Positions 1 through 8,246 of a stretch of 64,000 nucleotides of DNA are shown here, one piece after another. The notes beneath the pieces are model-generated. The model was not told where the DNA came from. It did no database searches and saw only the letters and a list, made by a program, of their open reading frames with translations. The first letter of the stretch is position 1; every line of letters starts with the position of its first letter. A program made the translations under genes and the position numbers. Origin of the DNA: Kribbella sp. VKM Ac-2568. Lineage in GTDB: Bacteria; Actinomycetota; Actinomycetes; Propionibacteriales; Kribbellaceae. Location: NCBI RefSeq assembly GCF_004345365.1, contig NZ_SLVF01000010.1, positions 186,001 through 250,000 of the forward strand, in the 5' to 3' direction.

Positions 1-361
1 CCCAGTGATAGAGCGTCGCGTACGGCGTGACGCCGTTCTCCAGGCACGTCTCGGCCAGGCGACGGTAGAAGTCGAGTCCGGCCGGGTTGGGGGCACCGCT
101 GCCCGTCGGGATCACCCGCGGCCACGCGATGGAGAACCGGTACGCCTTCAACCCGAGGTCGGCGAGCAGCCGGATGTCCTCGGCGTACCGGTGGTAGTGG
201 TCGTCGGCGACATCACCGGTCTCGCCGTCCGCGATCCGGCCCGGCGTGTGCGCGAAGGTGTCCCAGATACTCGGCCCGCGGCCGTCCTCGGAGACCGCTC
301 CCTCGACCTGGTACGACGCGGTGGCCGCGCCCCAGACGAATCCGTCCGGAAAGTTCGTCAT
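1..361 (-). CDS. GH1 family beta-glucosidase, N-terminal part (runs off left edge)
   Basis: Reading leftward from an ATG at 361, the protein begins MTNFPDGFVWGAATASYQVE, the glycoside hydrolase family 1 signature in which the Gln after SY contacts the sugar. About 120 residues are present, up to the segment ending TPYATLYHW. Both catalytic Glu residues of the family lie beyond the window edge. The ATG overlaps the aldo/keto reductase stop by four bases (ATGA), so the two are translationally coupled. The gene is the last visible one of a sugar ABC transporter operon, which fits a cytoplasmic enzyme that cleaves an imported beta-glucoside. I see no signal peptide. Substrate is not determinable from this part. 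Confidence 0.93.
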   Translation of the reverse strand, partial: MTNFPDGFVWGAATASYQVEGAVSEDGRGPSIWDTFAHTPGRIADGETGDVADDHYHRYAEDIRLLADLGLKAYRFSIAWPRVIPTGSGAPNPAGLDFYRRLAETCLENGVTPYATLYHW

Positions 362-1311
362 GGTGTCTCCTCCAGCCAGTACTGCTTGTCGGGCATCAGT
401 TCGGCGAGCCGGTCCGACAGGTCGGCCGGGATCTCCGTCTCCAGGGACGCGATCAGCTGGTCCACCCGCGCGGGCTTGCTGAAACCGATCACCGTGGCGC
501 TGATGCGGGGGTCGTTCACGGAGTGCTGCAGGGCGGCTGTGACCAGGTCGATGCCGTGGTCGCTGCACACCTTGTCCATCTCCGCGACCGCTTCGAGCAG
601 AGCCGCCGGTGCCTCGCGGTAGCCGTACTTGGCCAAGCCACCGGACGGGTTCGCCAGGATGCCGCCGCCGTAGATGGCGGCGTTTACCACCGCGATCCCC
701 TCGGAGACCGCTCTCTCGATCAGCGCGCCGGCAGTGTGGTCGACCAGGCTCCACCGGTTGTGCACGAGCACGACCTCGAAGCCGCCGAGGTCGAGGTACC
801 GGGACAGCTCCTTCGTGTTGCCGCCGGCCAGGCCGACGTGCCCGATCTCGCCCTCGTCGCGGAGCTTCATCAGGGTGTCGACCGCGTCCCGCATGCTGTC
901 GAAGTCGTGGAACTCGGGATCGTGCAGATACACCAGCGGCAGCTGGTCGAGCCCGAGCCGCTGCTTGCTCTCGGCAACGCTCGCGCGGACCCGGGCGCCG
1001 GAGTAGTCCTTGCCGTCGGCGTCCACCTTGGTGGCGACCAGGAAGTCGTCCGGCAGACCACCGTGCTCGGCGATCGCCTGGCCGATCCGGAGCTCGCTCT
1101 CACCGTCGCCGTACCCGTTGGAGGTGTCGATCCACCGCAGCGGGCTGTCCAGCACCCGCCGTACGACGGCGACCGCCTCGGCCCGGGTGACGTCGTACCC
1201 GAAGACCTCGGGCATGCCGGCCAGCAGCGCGCCGCCAGCGCAGACGGCGGACACCGTCAGGCCGGTGGAACCCAGCGGCCGGAGCCAGTCGTCGGTGAAC
1301 GGACTCGTCAT
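358..1311 (-). CDS. Aldo/keto reductase (aldose dehydrogenase-like)
   Basis: A 317-residue cytoplasmic NAD(P)-dependent oxidoreductase of the aldo/keto reductase TIM-barrel superfamily. The catalytic tetrad is visible: Asp in WIDTSNGYG with the Tyr two residues later, Lys in VATKVD and His in VYLHDPE. The family branch resembles L-fucose/D-threo-aldose 1-dehydrogenases, which oxidise free aldoses to lactones; that assignment is by resemblance only. I place the start at ATG 1311, preceded by GAGGGG at suitable spacing; a GTG two codons upstream (1317) is the alternative. It sits between the VOC protein and the GH1 enzyme in the sugar operon and probably handles a sugar released there. Confidence 0.85.
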   Translation of the reverse strand: MTSPFTDDWLRPLGSTGLTVSAVCAGGALLAGMPEVFGYDVTRAEAVAVVRRVLDSPLRWIDTSNGYGDGESELRIGQAIAEHGGLPDDFLVATKVDADGKDYSGARVRASVAESKQRLGLDQLPLVYLHDPEFHDFDSMRDAVDTLMKLRDEGEIGHVGLAGGNTKELSRYLDLGGFEVVLVHNRWSLVDHTAGALIERAVSEGIAVVNAAIYGGGILANPSGGLAKYGYREAPAALLEAVAEMDKVCSDHGIDLVTAALQHSVNDPRISATVIGFSKPARVDQLIASLETEIPADLSDRLAELMPDKQYWLEETP

Positions 1312-1354
1312 GCGCACCCCTCGCTGTCGCCCTGCTGCCGCTGTGGTGCGACGC

Positions 1355-2134
1355 TCATACGGTAGGCCTGGCGGAGAAGGCGAACCCGTCCGGGTCGACG
1401 TACACGGTGGTGCCGTCGGGGGCGGTGGCCTCGGTCAGGTCCGACGGCGGGTCGCCGGCGAGCTCGGCGTACGCGAAACCGGCGACGTCGAGCTGCGGCG
1501 CGCGGGACGACTTCTCCGCGTTGTAGGTGAAGACCTCGAGCACGGTGTCGCCGGACTTGAGGTAGCCGATGCTGAAACCGCGGGGGTCGTGCGGCTGCTC
1601 GATCGTGCCGATGAAGGAGAAGCCGAAGTTGTCCCGGTAGTACTTCTCCGTGGTCGGGCGGTCCTCGATCGTGACTGCGACGTGGTCGAACCGCGGCCGT
1701 CCGGGAACGCCGAGTGCGCGCTCCGCGGCCACCCCGTCCGGGTCCAGCACCTCGGCGTACTGCAGGTCGCCCTGGATCATCTCCAGCAGGGTGCCGTCCG
1801 GGTCGTAGAAGAAGCAGATCCGGACCTTGCCCTCGGCGTCGAGTGGGTCCAGCTTGAACTCCACTCCGCCCGCCTTGAGCACGTTGGCGCGCTCGTCGAG
1901 CCGGTCGACCTTGAAGCCGATGTGCCGGAAGCCCTTCTGCAGGTCGTCACCCACCCAGGTGCTCTGGTCCCGGCCCGCAGCGACCGCCCGGAGCTCGATG
2001 GTCGCCGTCACCGCGTCCAGGAGAGCGCTCTGCGGCGTCGCCTCGCCGATCAGCCGGAGCTCGAGGAACTTCGTGTAGTACTCGACCGAGCGCTGCACGT
2101 CGGTGCAGTTGACGACGACGTTCTTGATGGGCAT
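1355..2134 (-). CDS. Two-domain VOC (glyoxalase/extradiol dioxygenase fold) protein
   Basis: A 259-residue protein with two vicinal oxygen chelate modules. The first covers roughly residues 1-120 (starts MPIKNVVVNCTDVQRSVEYY, ends with the typical FYDPDGTLLEMIQ strand). The second runs from about 145 (RFDHVAVTIED) to the end (VYVDPDGFAFSARP). His and Glu residues at metal-ligand positions of the family are present, for example FRHIGFKVD and the Glu of LLEMIQ. Reaction is unknown: VOC proteins include lyases, dioxygenases and isomerases. Its place in a sugar ABC operon beside an aldose dehydrogenase suggests action on a sugar-derived metabolite. It ends 44 bases before the aldo/keto reductase ATG. 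Confidence 0.8.
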   Translation of the reverse strand: MPIKNVVVNCTDVQRSVEYYTKFLELRLIGEATPQSALLDAVTATIELRAVAAGRDQSTWVGDDLQKGFRHIGFKVDRLDERANVLKAGGVEFKLDPLDAEGKVRICFFYDPDGTLLEMIQGDLQYAEVLDPDGVAAERALGVPGRPRFDHVAVTIEDRPTTEKYYRDNFGFSFIGTIEQPHDPRGFSIGYLKSGDTVLEVFTYNAEKSSRAPQLDVAGFAYAELAGDPPSDLTEATAPDGTTVYVDPDGFAFSARPTV

Positions 2135-2165
2135 GGATTCTCCGTTTCACTCAGGGAAGCGGGGG

Positions 2166-3047
2166 TCAGCTCTTGACGGCGCCGAGCATCATCCCGGCGA
2201 CGAACTGCCGCTGCATCCGGACGTAGACCACGACGACCGGGATGACGGACAGGGTGAGGCCGGCGGTGAGGGCCGGCCAGTCGGTCGAGTACTGGCCCAT
2301 CAGGCTGAAGAGGACGGGCTGGAGTGGGAGCGAGTCGGTGTTGCGCAGCACGGTGTTCGCGATCAGGAACTCGTTCCAGGTCTGCAGGAACTGGAAGATC
2401 ACCACCGTGGCGATTCCGGGCCGGGTCAGCGGCAGGATCACCCGGCGGAAGATGGTGAACTCGCTCCCGCCGTCGACCCGGGCCGCCTCGATCAACTCGT
2501 CCGGCAACGTCTGGAAGAACGCCCGCATCAGGAACATCGCGAACGGCGCCGAGCCCGAGATGTACAGGATCAGCAGACCGACCTGGGTGTCCAGCAGCCC
2601 GAACGCCTTGAGCTGCAGGTAGAGCGGGATGATCAGCGCCGTCGACGGCATCATCAGTGTCAGCAGCAACAACACGAACAGCGTGTTGCGGAACGGGAAG
2701 TCCAGCTTCGCGAAGGCATAGCCGCTCAGGGTGGCGAAGACGAGCACGCCGATCACCGTGACCGAGGTGATCCAGACGCTGTTCCAGAAGTGCAGCGGGA
2801 ACTGGATCGACGTCCACGCGGTCGAGTACCCGGCGAAGGTGAACTTCCGCGGGAAGAACGTGCCGCCGAAGATCGTGTTCGCCTCGCGCATCGAGGTGAG
2901 CAGCATCCACACGAACGGGAAGGCCATCAACACGCAGAACGGCAGCAGCACGAAAGTCGCGAAGCTCTTGCCGAGCGGGAACCTGAACGGTTTGTGGCCC
3001 ACCGGCTCGGTCGGCGTCGCAGTACGGATGGTCTCAGTTGTAGTCAT
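2166..3047 (-). CDS. Carbohydrate ABC transporter permease, MalG type
   Basis: A 293-residue inner-membrane permease of the CUT1 class. Six hydrophobic segments are visible, beginning with FVLLPFCVLMAFPFVWML. The cytoplasmic EAA loop that docks on the ATPase reads ELIEAARVDGGSEFTIFRRV (about residues 184-203). The C-terminus ends GMMLGAVKS, typical for MalG-like subunits. Its ATG overlaps the upstream permease stop by four bases. Together with the other permease and the lipoprotein it forms a sugar importer. No ATPase is encoded here, as is common in actinomycetes, where a shared MsiK-type ATPase serves many importers (established for Streptomyces; inferred here). Confidence 0.93.
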   Translation of the reverse strand: MTTTETIRTATPTEPVGHKPFRFPLGKSFATFVLLPFCVLMAFPFVWMLLTSMREANTIFGGTFFPRKFTFAGYSTAWTSIQFPLHFWNSVWITSVTVIGVLVFATLSGYAFAKLDFPFRNTLFVLLLLTLMMPSTALIIPLYLQLKAFGLLDTQVGLLILYISGSAPFAMFLMRAFFQTLPDELIEAARVDGGSEFTIFRRVILPLTRPGIATVVIFQFLQTWNEFLIANTVLRNTDSLPLQPVLFSLMGQYSTDWPALTAGLTLSVIPVVVVYVRMQRQFVAGMMLGAVKS

Positions 3048-4012
3048 CGGTCCGCCCTCCTGGTCAGCCAGAGCTGGACGATGACGGCGATCGTGCAGAG
3101 CACCATCGTCACCACGCTGAACGCGCTGGCGTAGCCGAGCTGCGGGATCGACCCGGAGGTGGACCCGAACGCCAGCGAGTACAGATAAGTGCCCAGTACT
3201 TCGCTGCCGTGGTTCGGGCCGCCACCCGTCATCACGAAGATGATGTCGAACGCCTTGAACCCGTTGAGCAGCCCGAGACTGACCACCAGCCCGGTCACCA
3301 CCCTCAGGCTCGGCACAGTGACGTTCCAGAACTGCTGGGACTTGTTCGCGCCGTCCACCTCGGCTGCCTCGTACAGGCTCGGATCGATGCCCTGGATGCC
3401 GGCGAAGAAGATCAGCATGTTGAAACCGAGGCCGCCCCAGATCGACACCACGATGATGGCCGGCAGCACCGTCTTCTGGTCGGCCAGCCAGGGATGCTGC
3501 AGAGAGTCCAGCCCGATGCCGCCGAGGATCTGGTTGAGGGTGCCGATGTTCGGGTCGTAGATCAGCTTCCAGAGCACGCCGGACACGACGAACGAGACGA
3601 TCCCGGGGATGAACAGGATCGTCCGCACCACCACGCCGACGTGCTTCCAGACCGAGTTGACCAGCACCGCGATGAACAGGCCGAGGAAGGTCAGCACCAC
3701 GGTGGTGACGGCGGTGTAGACCAGCGTCACGATCATCGCCCGGCGCGCCACCGGGTCGCCGAGCATCCGTCTGTAGTTCTCGAAGCCGACGAACCGCGGC
3801 GCCCCGAAGCCGCCCCAGGCAGTCAGGCTCAGGTACGCCGTGTAGACGATCGGCCAGAGCACGAAGCCCACGAACAACGCGAACGTGGGCAGGACGAACA
3901 GGTACCCCGCCACCCGCTGCGACTTCCGCAGCGGCGACCCGAAGCGGTGCGGCCTGGTGCTCCGGGGCGCCGGTGCGGGGGAGCTCGGGCGAGCGGTCAA
4001 GGTGGTCGCCAC
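3044..4012 (-). CDS. Carbohydrate ABC transporter permease, MalF/UgpA type
   Basis: A 322-residue CUT1 permease. After a basic cytoplasmic N-terminus there are six membrane spans starting at VAGYLFVLPTFALFVGFVLW (about residues 34-53). The EAA loop is SLYEAAEVDGANKSQQFWNV. The start is GTG at 4012, four bases after the binding-protein stop at 4017. The downstream MalG-type subunit overlaps by ATGA at 3044-3047. These couplings imply stoichiometric synthesis of the membrane heterodimer that receives sugar from the lipoprotein. Confidence 0.93.
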   Translation of the reverse strand: MATTLTARPSSPAPAPRSTRPHRFGSPLRKSQRVAGYLFVLPTFALFVGFVLWPIVYTAYLSLTAWGGFGAPRFVGFENYRRMLGDPVARRAMIVTLVYTAVTTVVLTFLGLFIAVLVNSVWKHVGVVVRTILFIPGIVSFVVSGVLWKLIYDPNIGTLNQILGGIGLDSLQHPWLADQKTVLPAIIVVSIWGGLGFNMLIFFAGIQGIDPSLYEAAEVDGANKSQQFWNVTVPSLRVVTGLVVSLGLLNGFKAFDIIFVMTGGGPNHGSEVLGTYLYSLAFGSTSGSIPQLGYASAFSVVTMVLCTIAVIVQLWLTRRADR

Positions 4013-4016
4013 CGAA

Positions 4017-5351
4017 TCAGCCGCCCTTCGCGTTCAGCACGGCCTGCTGCATCTCCTTCGCGACGGCCTCGGGCTGCCCGGTACCGTCGAAGATCTTCGA
4101 CAGCGGGTCGCCGGCCGCGACCGAGCCCGGCCCGAAGGGGATGTGCGGGCACCCGTCGCCGTCGAGCAGCCACGAGGTCATCTGCTTCATCACCGGCAGC
4201 TCGATCCGGCCCGCGGCGCTCTTCGTGGCGGGCATCGAGTTCGAGTCGTTCATGGTGGGGGAGTACTGGTCCGCGGAGTACAGGAACTTCAGGAACTCCA
4301 GCGCGGCGTCCTTGTTCTTGCTCGTCTCCGAAACCGCCCAGCCGGCGCCGGCCTGGTTCGCGCACCAGTGCCGCTTGCCCGCCGCGATGGCCGGCGTCTT
4401 CATCACCTTGTAGCTCTTCGCGAAGGCCGCGGGGGCGTCCTTGGACAGGCCCTGCGGGGTCCACGAGCCGTTGAACAGCATCGCGGACTTACCGGTGTAG
4501 AAGATCTGCGGAACCTGGTCGCCGCTGGTGCCCGTGGTGCCGGGCTGGAAGACGCCGCCCTTGACGATCTTCTGGTTCAGCTCGAGCGCCTGGACGACCT
4601 TGGGGTCCTCGTAGGTCAGGCCGTCCTGGAGCTGGTCGAGCTTGAGGTAGAAGGTCGGGTCGTCGGCGACCTGGGTGAGTAGCGGCAGGAAGAAGTCCAG
4701 CGAGCTGGTCGTCGGATTGCAGCTGAGCGCCACCGGGTGCTTGCCGATGGCACGGATCTTCGCGGCCGCCGCGATCAGGTCGTCCCAGGTCTCGATCTCG
4801 TCCTCGCCGACACCGGCCTGCTTGAGCATCGCGGGGTTGTAGAACAGGCCGAACGTCTGGGCCATCCAGCCGACCGCGTACTGCTTGCCGTCCAGGGTGT
4901 ACTCCTGGTTGGCGGAGTCGAAGAAGTCCTTCAGGAAGTCCTCACCGAGATCCTTCTTCAGGTCGGCCGAGATGCCGCCGGTGCCGTAGGTCAGCGCGCG
5001 CGTGTGCGGCGCGAAGATCTCCGGTACGTCGCCGCCCGCGACCGCGGCCTGCAGCGCCGGCAGGTACTGGTCGGGGGTGCCGAAGATCCGGTTCTCGATC
5101 TTGACGTTGCTGTTGGCCGCCTCGAACTTCTCGATCAGTTTGGGGAACTGATCCTCCTGGTCGCTGTACCAGGACCACATCCGGACGACGGCCTTGCCGC
5201 CGCTCGTCGTACCTCCACCGCTGTCGCTGCCGCCGCACGCCGCGAGCACCGGGCCGAGCCCGAGAGCGGCGGCCCCGCCGAGCGCTCCCTTGAGCAGGCT
5301 GCGCCGTCGGAACGGTGTGGCGGACAGGGTTGGGACTTGCCGATCACCCAT
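4017..5351 (-). CDS. Sugar ABC transporter substrate-binding lipoprotein (Tat-type signal)
   Basis: A 444-residue extracellular solute-binding protein, family 1. The N-terminus contains a twin-arginine-like stretch FRRRSLLKG, then a hydrophobic core and lipobox LAAC followed by GGSDSGGG, so it is expected to be exported folded and lipid-anchored. Mature features include WSWYSDQEDQF and, further on, FYNPAMLKQAGV, typical of CUT1 sugar-binding proteins. I start at ATG 5351, which places the signal correctly; the open frame extends upstream without a plausible signal. It is the first gene of the sugar operon and lies just downstream of the inverted repeat at 5398-5420. Confidence 0.93.
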   Translation of the reverse strand: MGDRQVPTLSATPFRRRSLLKGALGGAAALGLGPVLAACGGSDSGGGTTSGGKAVVRMWSWYSDQEDQFPKLIEKFEAANSNVKIENRIFGTPDQYLPALQAAVAGGDVPEIFAPHTRALTYGTGGISADLKKDLGEDFLKDFFDSANQEYTLDGKQYAVGWMAQTFGLFYNPAMLKQAGVGEDEIETWDDLIAAAAKIRAIGKHPVALSCNPTTSSLDFFLPLLTQVADDPTFYLKLDQLQDGLTYEDPKVVQALELNQKIVKGGVFQPGTTGTSGDQVPQIFYTGKSAMLFNGSWTPQGLSKDAPAAFAKSYKVMKTPAIAAGKRHWCANQAGAGWAVSETSKNKDAALEFLKFLYSADQYSPTMNDSNSMPATKSAAGRIELPVMKQMTSWLLDGDGCPHIPFGPGSVAAGDPLSKIFDGTGQPEAVAKEMQQAVLNAKGG

Positions 5352-5397
5352 GCTGACTCCTCGGTCATTCCAGCCGGCTGCGGACCCCCGATAACAA

Positions 5398-5420
5398 CTT
5401 CCTAACTGAAAGTAAGAAAG
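5398..5420 (-). promoter_or_regulatory. Candidate repressor operator before the sugar operon
   Basis: CTTCCTAACT-GAA-AGTAAGAAAG forms an inverted repeat with 8 of 10 matching arm positions, 47 bases upstream of the binding-protein ATG. Its AT content contrasts with the surrounding DNA. The TTAGGAA/TTACTTT half-sites resemble operators reported for ROK or GntR sugar regulators, but no regulator gene is adjacent. The match to any named regulator is inference. Confidence 0.5.
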
Positions 5421-5514
5421 CGGTCCAAGGTCACAGCGTTGTTTCCCTGTTGTTTCCATGCCCTGTCTCACTCCTCCGCGGCCGCTGGGGTCGGCGGGCT
5501 CGTAGGGTGTGGGG

Positions 5515-6543
5515 GTGCCGATTCGTCTGAGTGAGCGCCGCCCGGAGGTCAGTCCGGATCGGTTGCTGTCGGAGTGCGTGCCGCCGCCGCGGTTCTCCGA
5601 CGTGCGATTCGGGACGTACCGGCCGGATCCCTCGGAGCCGAGCCAGTCGGAGGCCCTCGCGGTACTGCGGGAGCGCGGCGCGGTGCTCGCCGAGCCCCGG
5701 CGAGAGCGATCTCTGTGGTCCCGCCTGCGCGGCTCGCGTCCCGAGCCCACCGGGAAGCCCGGTCTCTACATGGACGGCGGGTTCGGCGTGGGCAAGACGC
5801 ACCTGCTGGCGTCTTTGTGGCACGAGTCGACCGGGCCGAAGATGTACTGCACCTTCGTCGAGCTGACGAACCTGGTCGGCGCGTTGGGGATGCGCGCGGC
5901 GGTCGAGGCACTCTCGGCGTACCGGTTGATCTGCATCGACGAGTTCGAGCTCGACGATCCCGGCGACACCGTGCTGATCTCGCGGCTGCTCGGGCAGTTG
6001 GTGGATGCCGGCGTCCAGTTGGCGGCGACCTCGAACACCCTGCCCGACAAGCTCGGCGAAGGGCGGTTCCAGGCGATCGACTTCCTCCGCGAGATCCAGG
6101 GCCTCGCCGCGCACTTCGACGTACGGCGGATCGACGGGCCGGACTACCGCCATCGAGGGCTGCCGGTTGCTCCGGAGCCGTTGGCCGACGAACGGGTCGA
6201 ACAGGTGACCGCGGAACGGCCCGGTGCCTCGTGTGATCACTTCGTGGATCTCTACCGGCATCTCGCGGAGTTGCACCCGAGCAAGTACGGCGCGCTGCTG
6301 GATGGGGTCGAGGCAGTCGGGATCACCGACATCCGCGAGCTGACCGACGAGAACGTCGCTCTCCGGCTGGTGGTCCTTGCGGACCGGATGTACGACCGGG
6401 ACATCCCGCTGCTGGCCGGGGGAGTGCCGCTCGACCGGATGTTCTCGCCCGACATGCTGAAGGGCGGCTACCGGAAGAAGTACCTGCGCGCTGTCTCGCG
6501 CCTGATCGCACTGGCTCGCGAAGGGGCCGGCCAGCCGAACTGA
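5515..6543 (+). CDS. zapE: ZapE-like (AFG1 family) cell-division ATPase
   Basis: A 342-residue cytoplasmic AAA-type ATPase of the AFG1/ZapE family. Walker A is GFGVGKTHLL (about residue 88) and is preceded by the family hallmark GLYMDG. Walker B is LICIDEFELDD, and the sensor segment AATSNTLPDKL matches ZapE. In Escherichia coli ZapE acts at the Z-ring during division under stress; a similar role here is inferred from family. GTG 5515 is chosen because AGGG lies seven bases upstream; GTG 5509 in the same frame is also possible. It is divergent from the sugar operon and is followed closely by a membrane protein gene. Confidence 0.85.
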   Translation: MPIRLSERRPEVSPDRLLSECVPPPRFSDVRFGTYRPDPSEPSQSEALAVLRERGAVLAEPRRERSLWSRLRGSRPEPTGKPGLYMDGGFGVGKTHLLASLWHESTGPKMYCTFVELTNLVGALGMRAAVEALSAYRLICIDEFELDDPGDTVLISRLLGQLVDAGVQLAATSNTLPDKLGEGRFQAIDFLREIQGLAAHFDVRRIDGPDYRHRGLPVAPEPLADERVEQVTAERPGASCDHFVDLYRHLAELHPSKYGALLDGVEAVGITDIRELTDENVALRLVVLADRMYDRDIPLLAGGVPLDRMFSPDMLKGGYRKKYLRAVSRLIALAREGAGQPN

Positions 6544-6591
6544 GTGTTCTTACTCAAGACCGCTGGACCTCGGGGATGGTTCGCTGGCCGG

Positions 6592-7260
6592 GTGACGAAC
6601 CAGACGCACAGAGTTGCGCCCAGCGCGGCGGTCGGGCTCTTCGGCCTCGGCCTCGCGTTGCTCGGGGTCGGCCGCTTCGTGCAGTTGAACGACAACTCCG
6701 GCTTCGGCGGCGAGGAATGGATCATGCCGTTGGGCGTGCTAGCGCTGCTCGCGGCCCTTGCCAGTCTGGTTGTTGCGGCACAGGACTCCAGGGCTCGACT
6801 CTGGCTCGGTGCTGTTCTCGCGGCACTGGTCGCGCTCCTGGTGTGGCAGACGACCACCAACCCCGGGTTCCGGTTCATCTGGGCGGGCAGCGAGGGGGAG
6901 CTGGTCATGCTCCAGGTCGGCCTCGGCCTGCTGGCGCTCGTCCTGCTCGCCACCGGCTTCCAGCCGAGGAGTTCGAGAGAAGTCGGTCGCGCGGGACGGG
7001 GCAGCGGCGCGGGAGGGGCCGGCCGCTGGATGGTGCGCGGTGCGGTTTCCCTGTGCTGCTGTGCGCTGATCACGTATGTCGCGGCCATGGCCGGCATCGC
7101 GCATTTCGAGGCAGTCGAGTGCACGGACCCCGATGAGATGTGCGAGCTCGCCGGTCTCCAAGGGCTCGTGTGGGGTGTGATCGCCCTGCCCGCCAGCCTC
7201 GTCGTCGCGCTGGTGATCGAGTTGGTGCTGCGGAGGCGCCGGCGACAGCGCGTGTCGTAG
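6592..7260 (+). CDS. Hypothetical multi-spanning membrane protein
   Basis: About 222 residues with five or so hydrophobic segments: AAVGLFGLGLALLGVGRFV, MPLGVLALLAALASLVVAA, LWLGAVLAALVALLVW, VMLQVGLGLLALVLLATG and a C-terminal pair after SLCCCALITYVAAMAGI. It ends in a strongly basic tail (RRRRRQR), which favours a cytoplasmic C-terminus. A Cys pair near CTDPDEMCEL could be extracytoplasmic. I do not recognise a family. GTG 6592 is chosen so that the first span is near the N-terminus; GTG 6544, directly after the zapE stop, is the alternative. Likely cotranscribed with zapE. Confidence 0.65.
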   Translation: MTNQTHRVAPSAAVGLFGLGLALLGVGRFVQLNDNSGFGGEEWIMPLGVLALLAALASLVVAAQDSRARLWLGAVLAALVALLVWQTTTNPGFRFIWAGSEGELVMLQVGLGLLALVLLATGFQPRSSREVGRAGRGSGAGGAGRWMVRGAVSLCCCALITYVAAMAGIAHFEAVECTDPDEMCELAGLQGLVWGVIALPASLVVALVIELVLRRRRRQRVS

Positions 7261-7310
7261 TGCCGGCGAACCTACCCCGATCGGGGACCCGGATGCGGCA
7301 GGATGGGGGG

Positions 7311-8180
7311 ATGGCGAAGCACAAGGGGTCGGACGAGGCGCGGTCGGGGAAGCTGCTGGACGAGCTGCGGGTGCCGCCCGGACCGGTCGACCTGAGCAAG
7401 TGGGACAGCCGCGCGACCACCGGATTCTCCGGCTCGAAGGACGAGGGCAAGGTCGCCCTCGACGAGCTCGGGCCCAAGATCTCGGACTACCAGGAACGCC
7501 TGTACGCCGAGGGGCGCACGGACGGTCAGCGGAGCATCCTCCTGGTTCTGCAGGGCATGGACACGTCCGGCAAGGGCGGCGTCATCCGGCACGGCGCCGG
7601 ACTGATGGATCCCCAAGGTCTGCGGATCACCTCGTTCAAGGCGCCGACTCCGGCCGAGAAGCGGCGCGGGTTCCTCTGGCGGATCAAGCAGGCTCTGCCC
7701 GAGGCGGGCTACATCGGGATCTTCGACCGCTCGCACTACGAGGACGTGCTGATCGCCCGGGTCCGCAACCTGGTCGCGCCGCCGGTGTGGAACCGCCGGT
7801 ACGGGCAGATCAACGAGTTCGAGGCCGAGCTCGGCGAGTCGGGCATCACCGTGGTGAAGTGCTTCCTGCACATCTCCTCCGACGAGCAGAAGGCCCGCCT
7901 CGAGGCCCGGCTGGACGACCCGACCAAGCACTGGAAGTACAACCCCGGGGACGTCGACGAGCGTGAACTCTGGCCCGCCTACGGCGAGGCCTACCAAGCC
8001 GCCCTGGAGAACTGCAACACTCCCGAGGCCCCGTGGTACGTCATCCCCAGCGACCGCAAGTGGTACCGCAACTGGGCTGTCACCACCCTGCTCCTGGAGA
8101 CCCTCCAGAACCTCGACCCGCAATGGCCCAAGGCGGACTTCGACGTGGACGGCGAAAAGGCCCGCCTCGCCGCCACCTGA
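7311..8180 (+). CDS. ppk2: Polyphosphate kinase 2 family phosphotransferase
   Basis: A 289-residue cytoplasmic kinase that transfers phosphate between polyphosphate and nucleotides. The Walker A-like motif is LQGMDTSGKGG. The family motif IGIFDRSHYEDVLIARV, with its conserved Asp-Arg, follows, and the lid region starts near PAYGEAYQAAL. Class assignment (AMP or ADP acceptor) is uncertain; the single-domain length and the C-terminal WYVIPSDRKWYRNW segment fit the class that acts on nucleoside mono- or diphosphates. The start at ATG 7311 is preceded by a GGATGGGGGG purine run. It converges with the Doc-ClpN operon. Confidence 0.93.
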   Translation: MAKHKGSDEARSGKLLDELRVPPGPVDLSKWDSRATTGFSGSKDEGKVALDELGPKISDYQERLYAEGRTDGQRSILLVLQGMDTSGKGGVIRHGAGLMDPQGLRITSFKAPTPAEKRRGFLWRIKQALPEAGYIGIFDRSHYEDVLIARVRNLVAPPVWNRRYGQINEFEAELGESGITVVKCFLHISSDEQKARLEARLDDPTKHWKYNPGDVDERELWPAYGEAYQAALENCNTPEAPWYVIPSDRKWYRNWAVTTLLLETLQNLDPQWPKADFDVDGEKARLAAT

Positions 8181-8202
8181 CCCTGTTCCTGCCGAGGTCG
8201 CA

Positions 8203-8240
8203 CGGCCACCAGCCGCCGGTACGCCGTGCCGGGGTGGCCG
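8203..8240. terminator. Possible bidirectional terminator between convergent genes
   Basis: CGGCCACC at 8203-8210 pairs with GGTGGCCG at 8233-8240, between the ppk2 stop and the stop of the convergent Doc-ClpN gene. The loop is long and there is no T tract, so support is modest. Confidence 0.35.
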
Positions 8241-8246
8241 CGGCGG

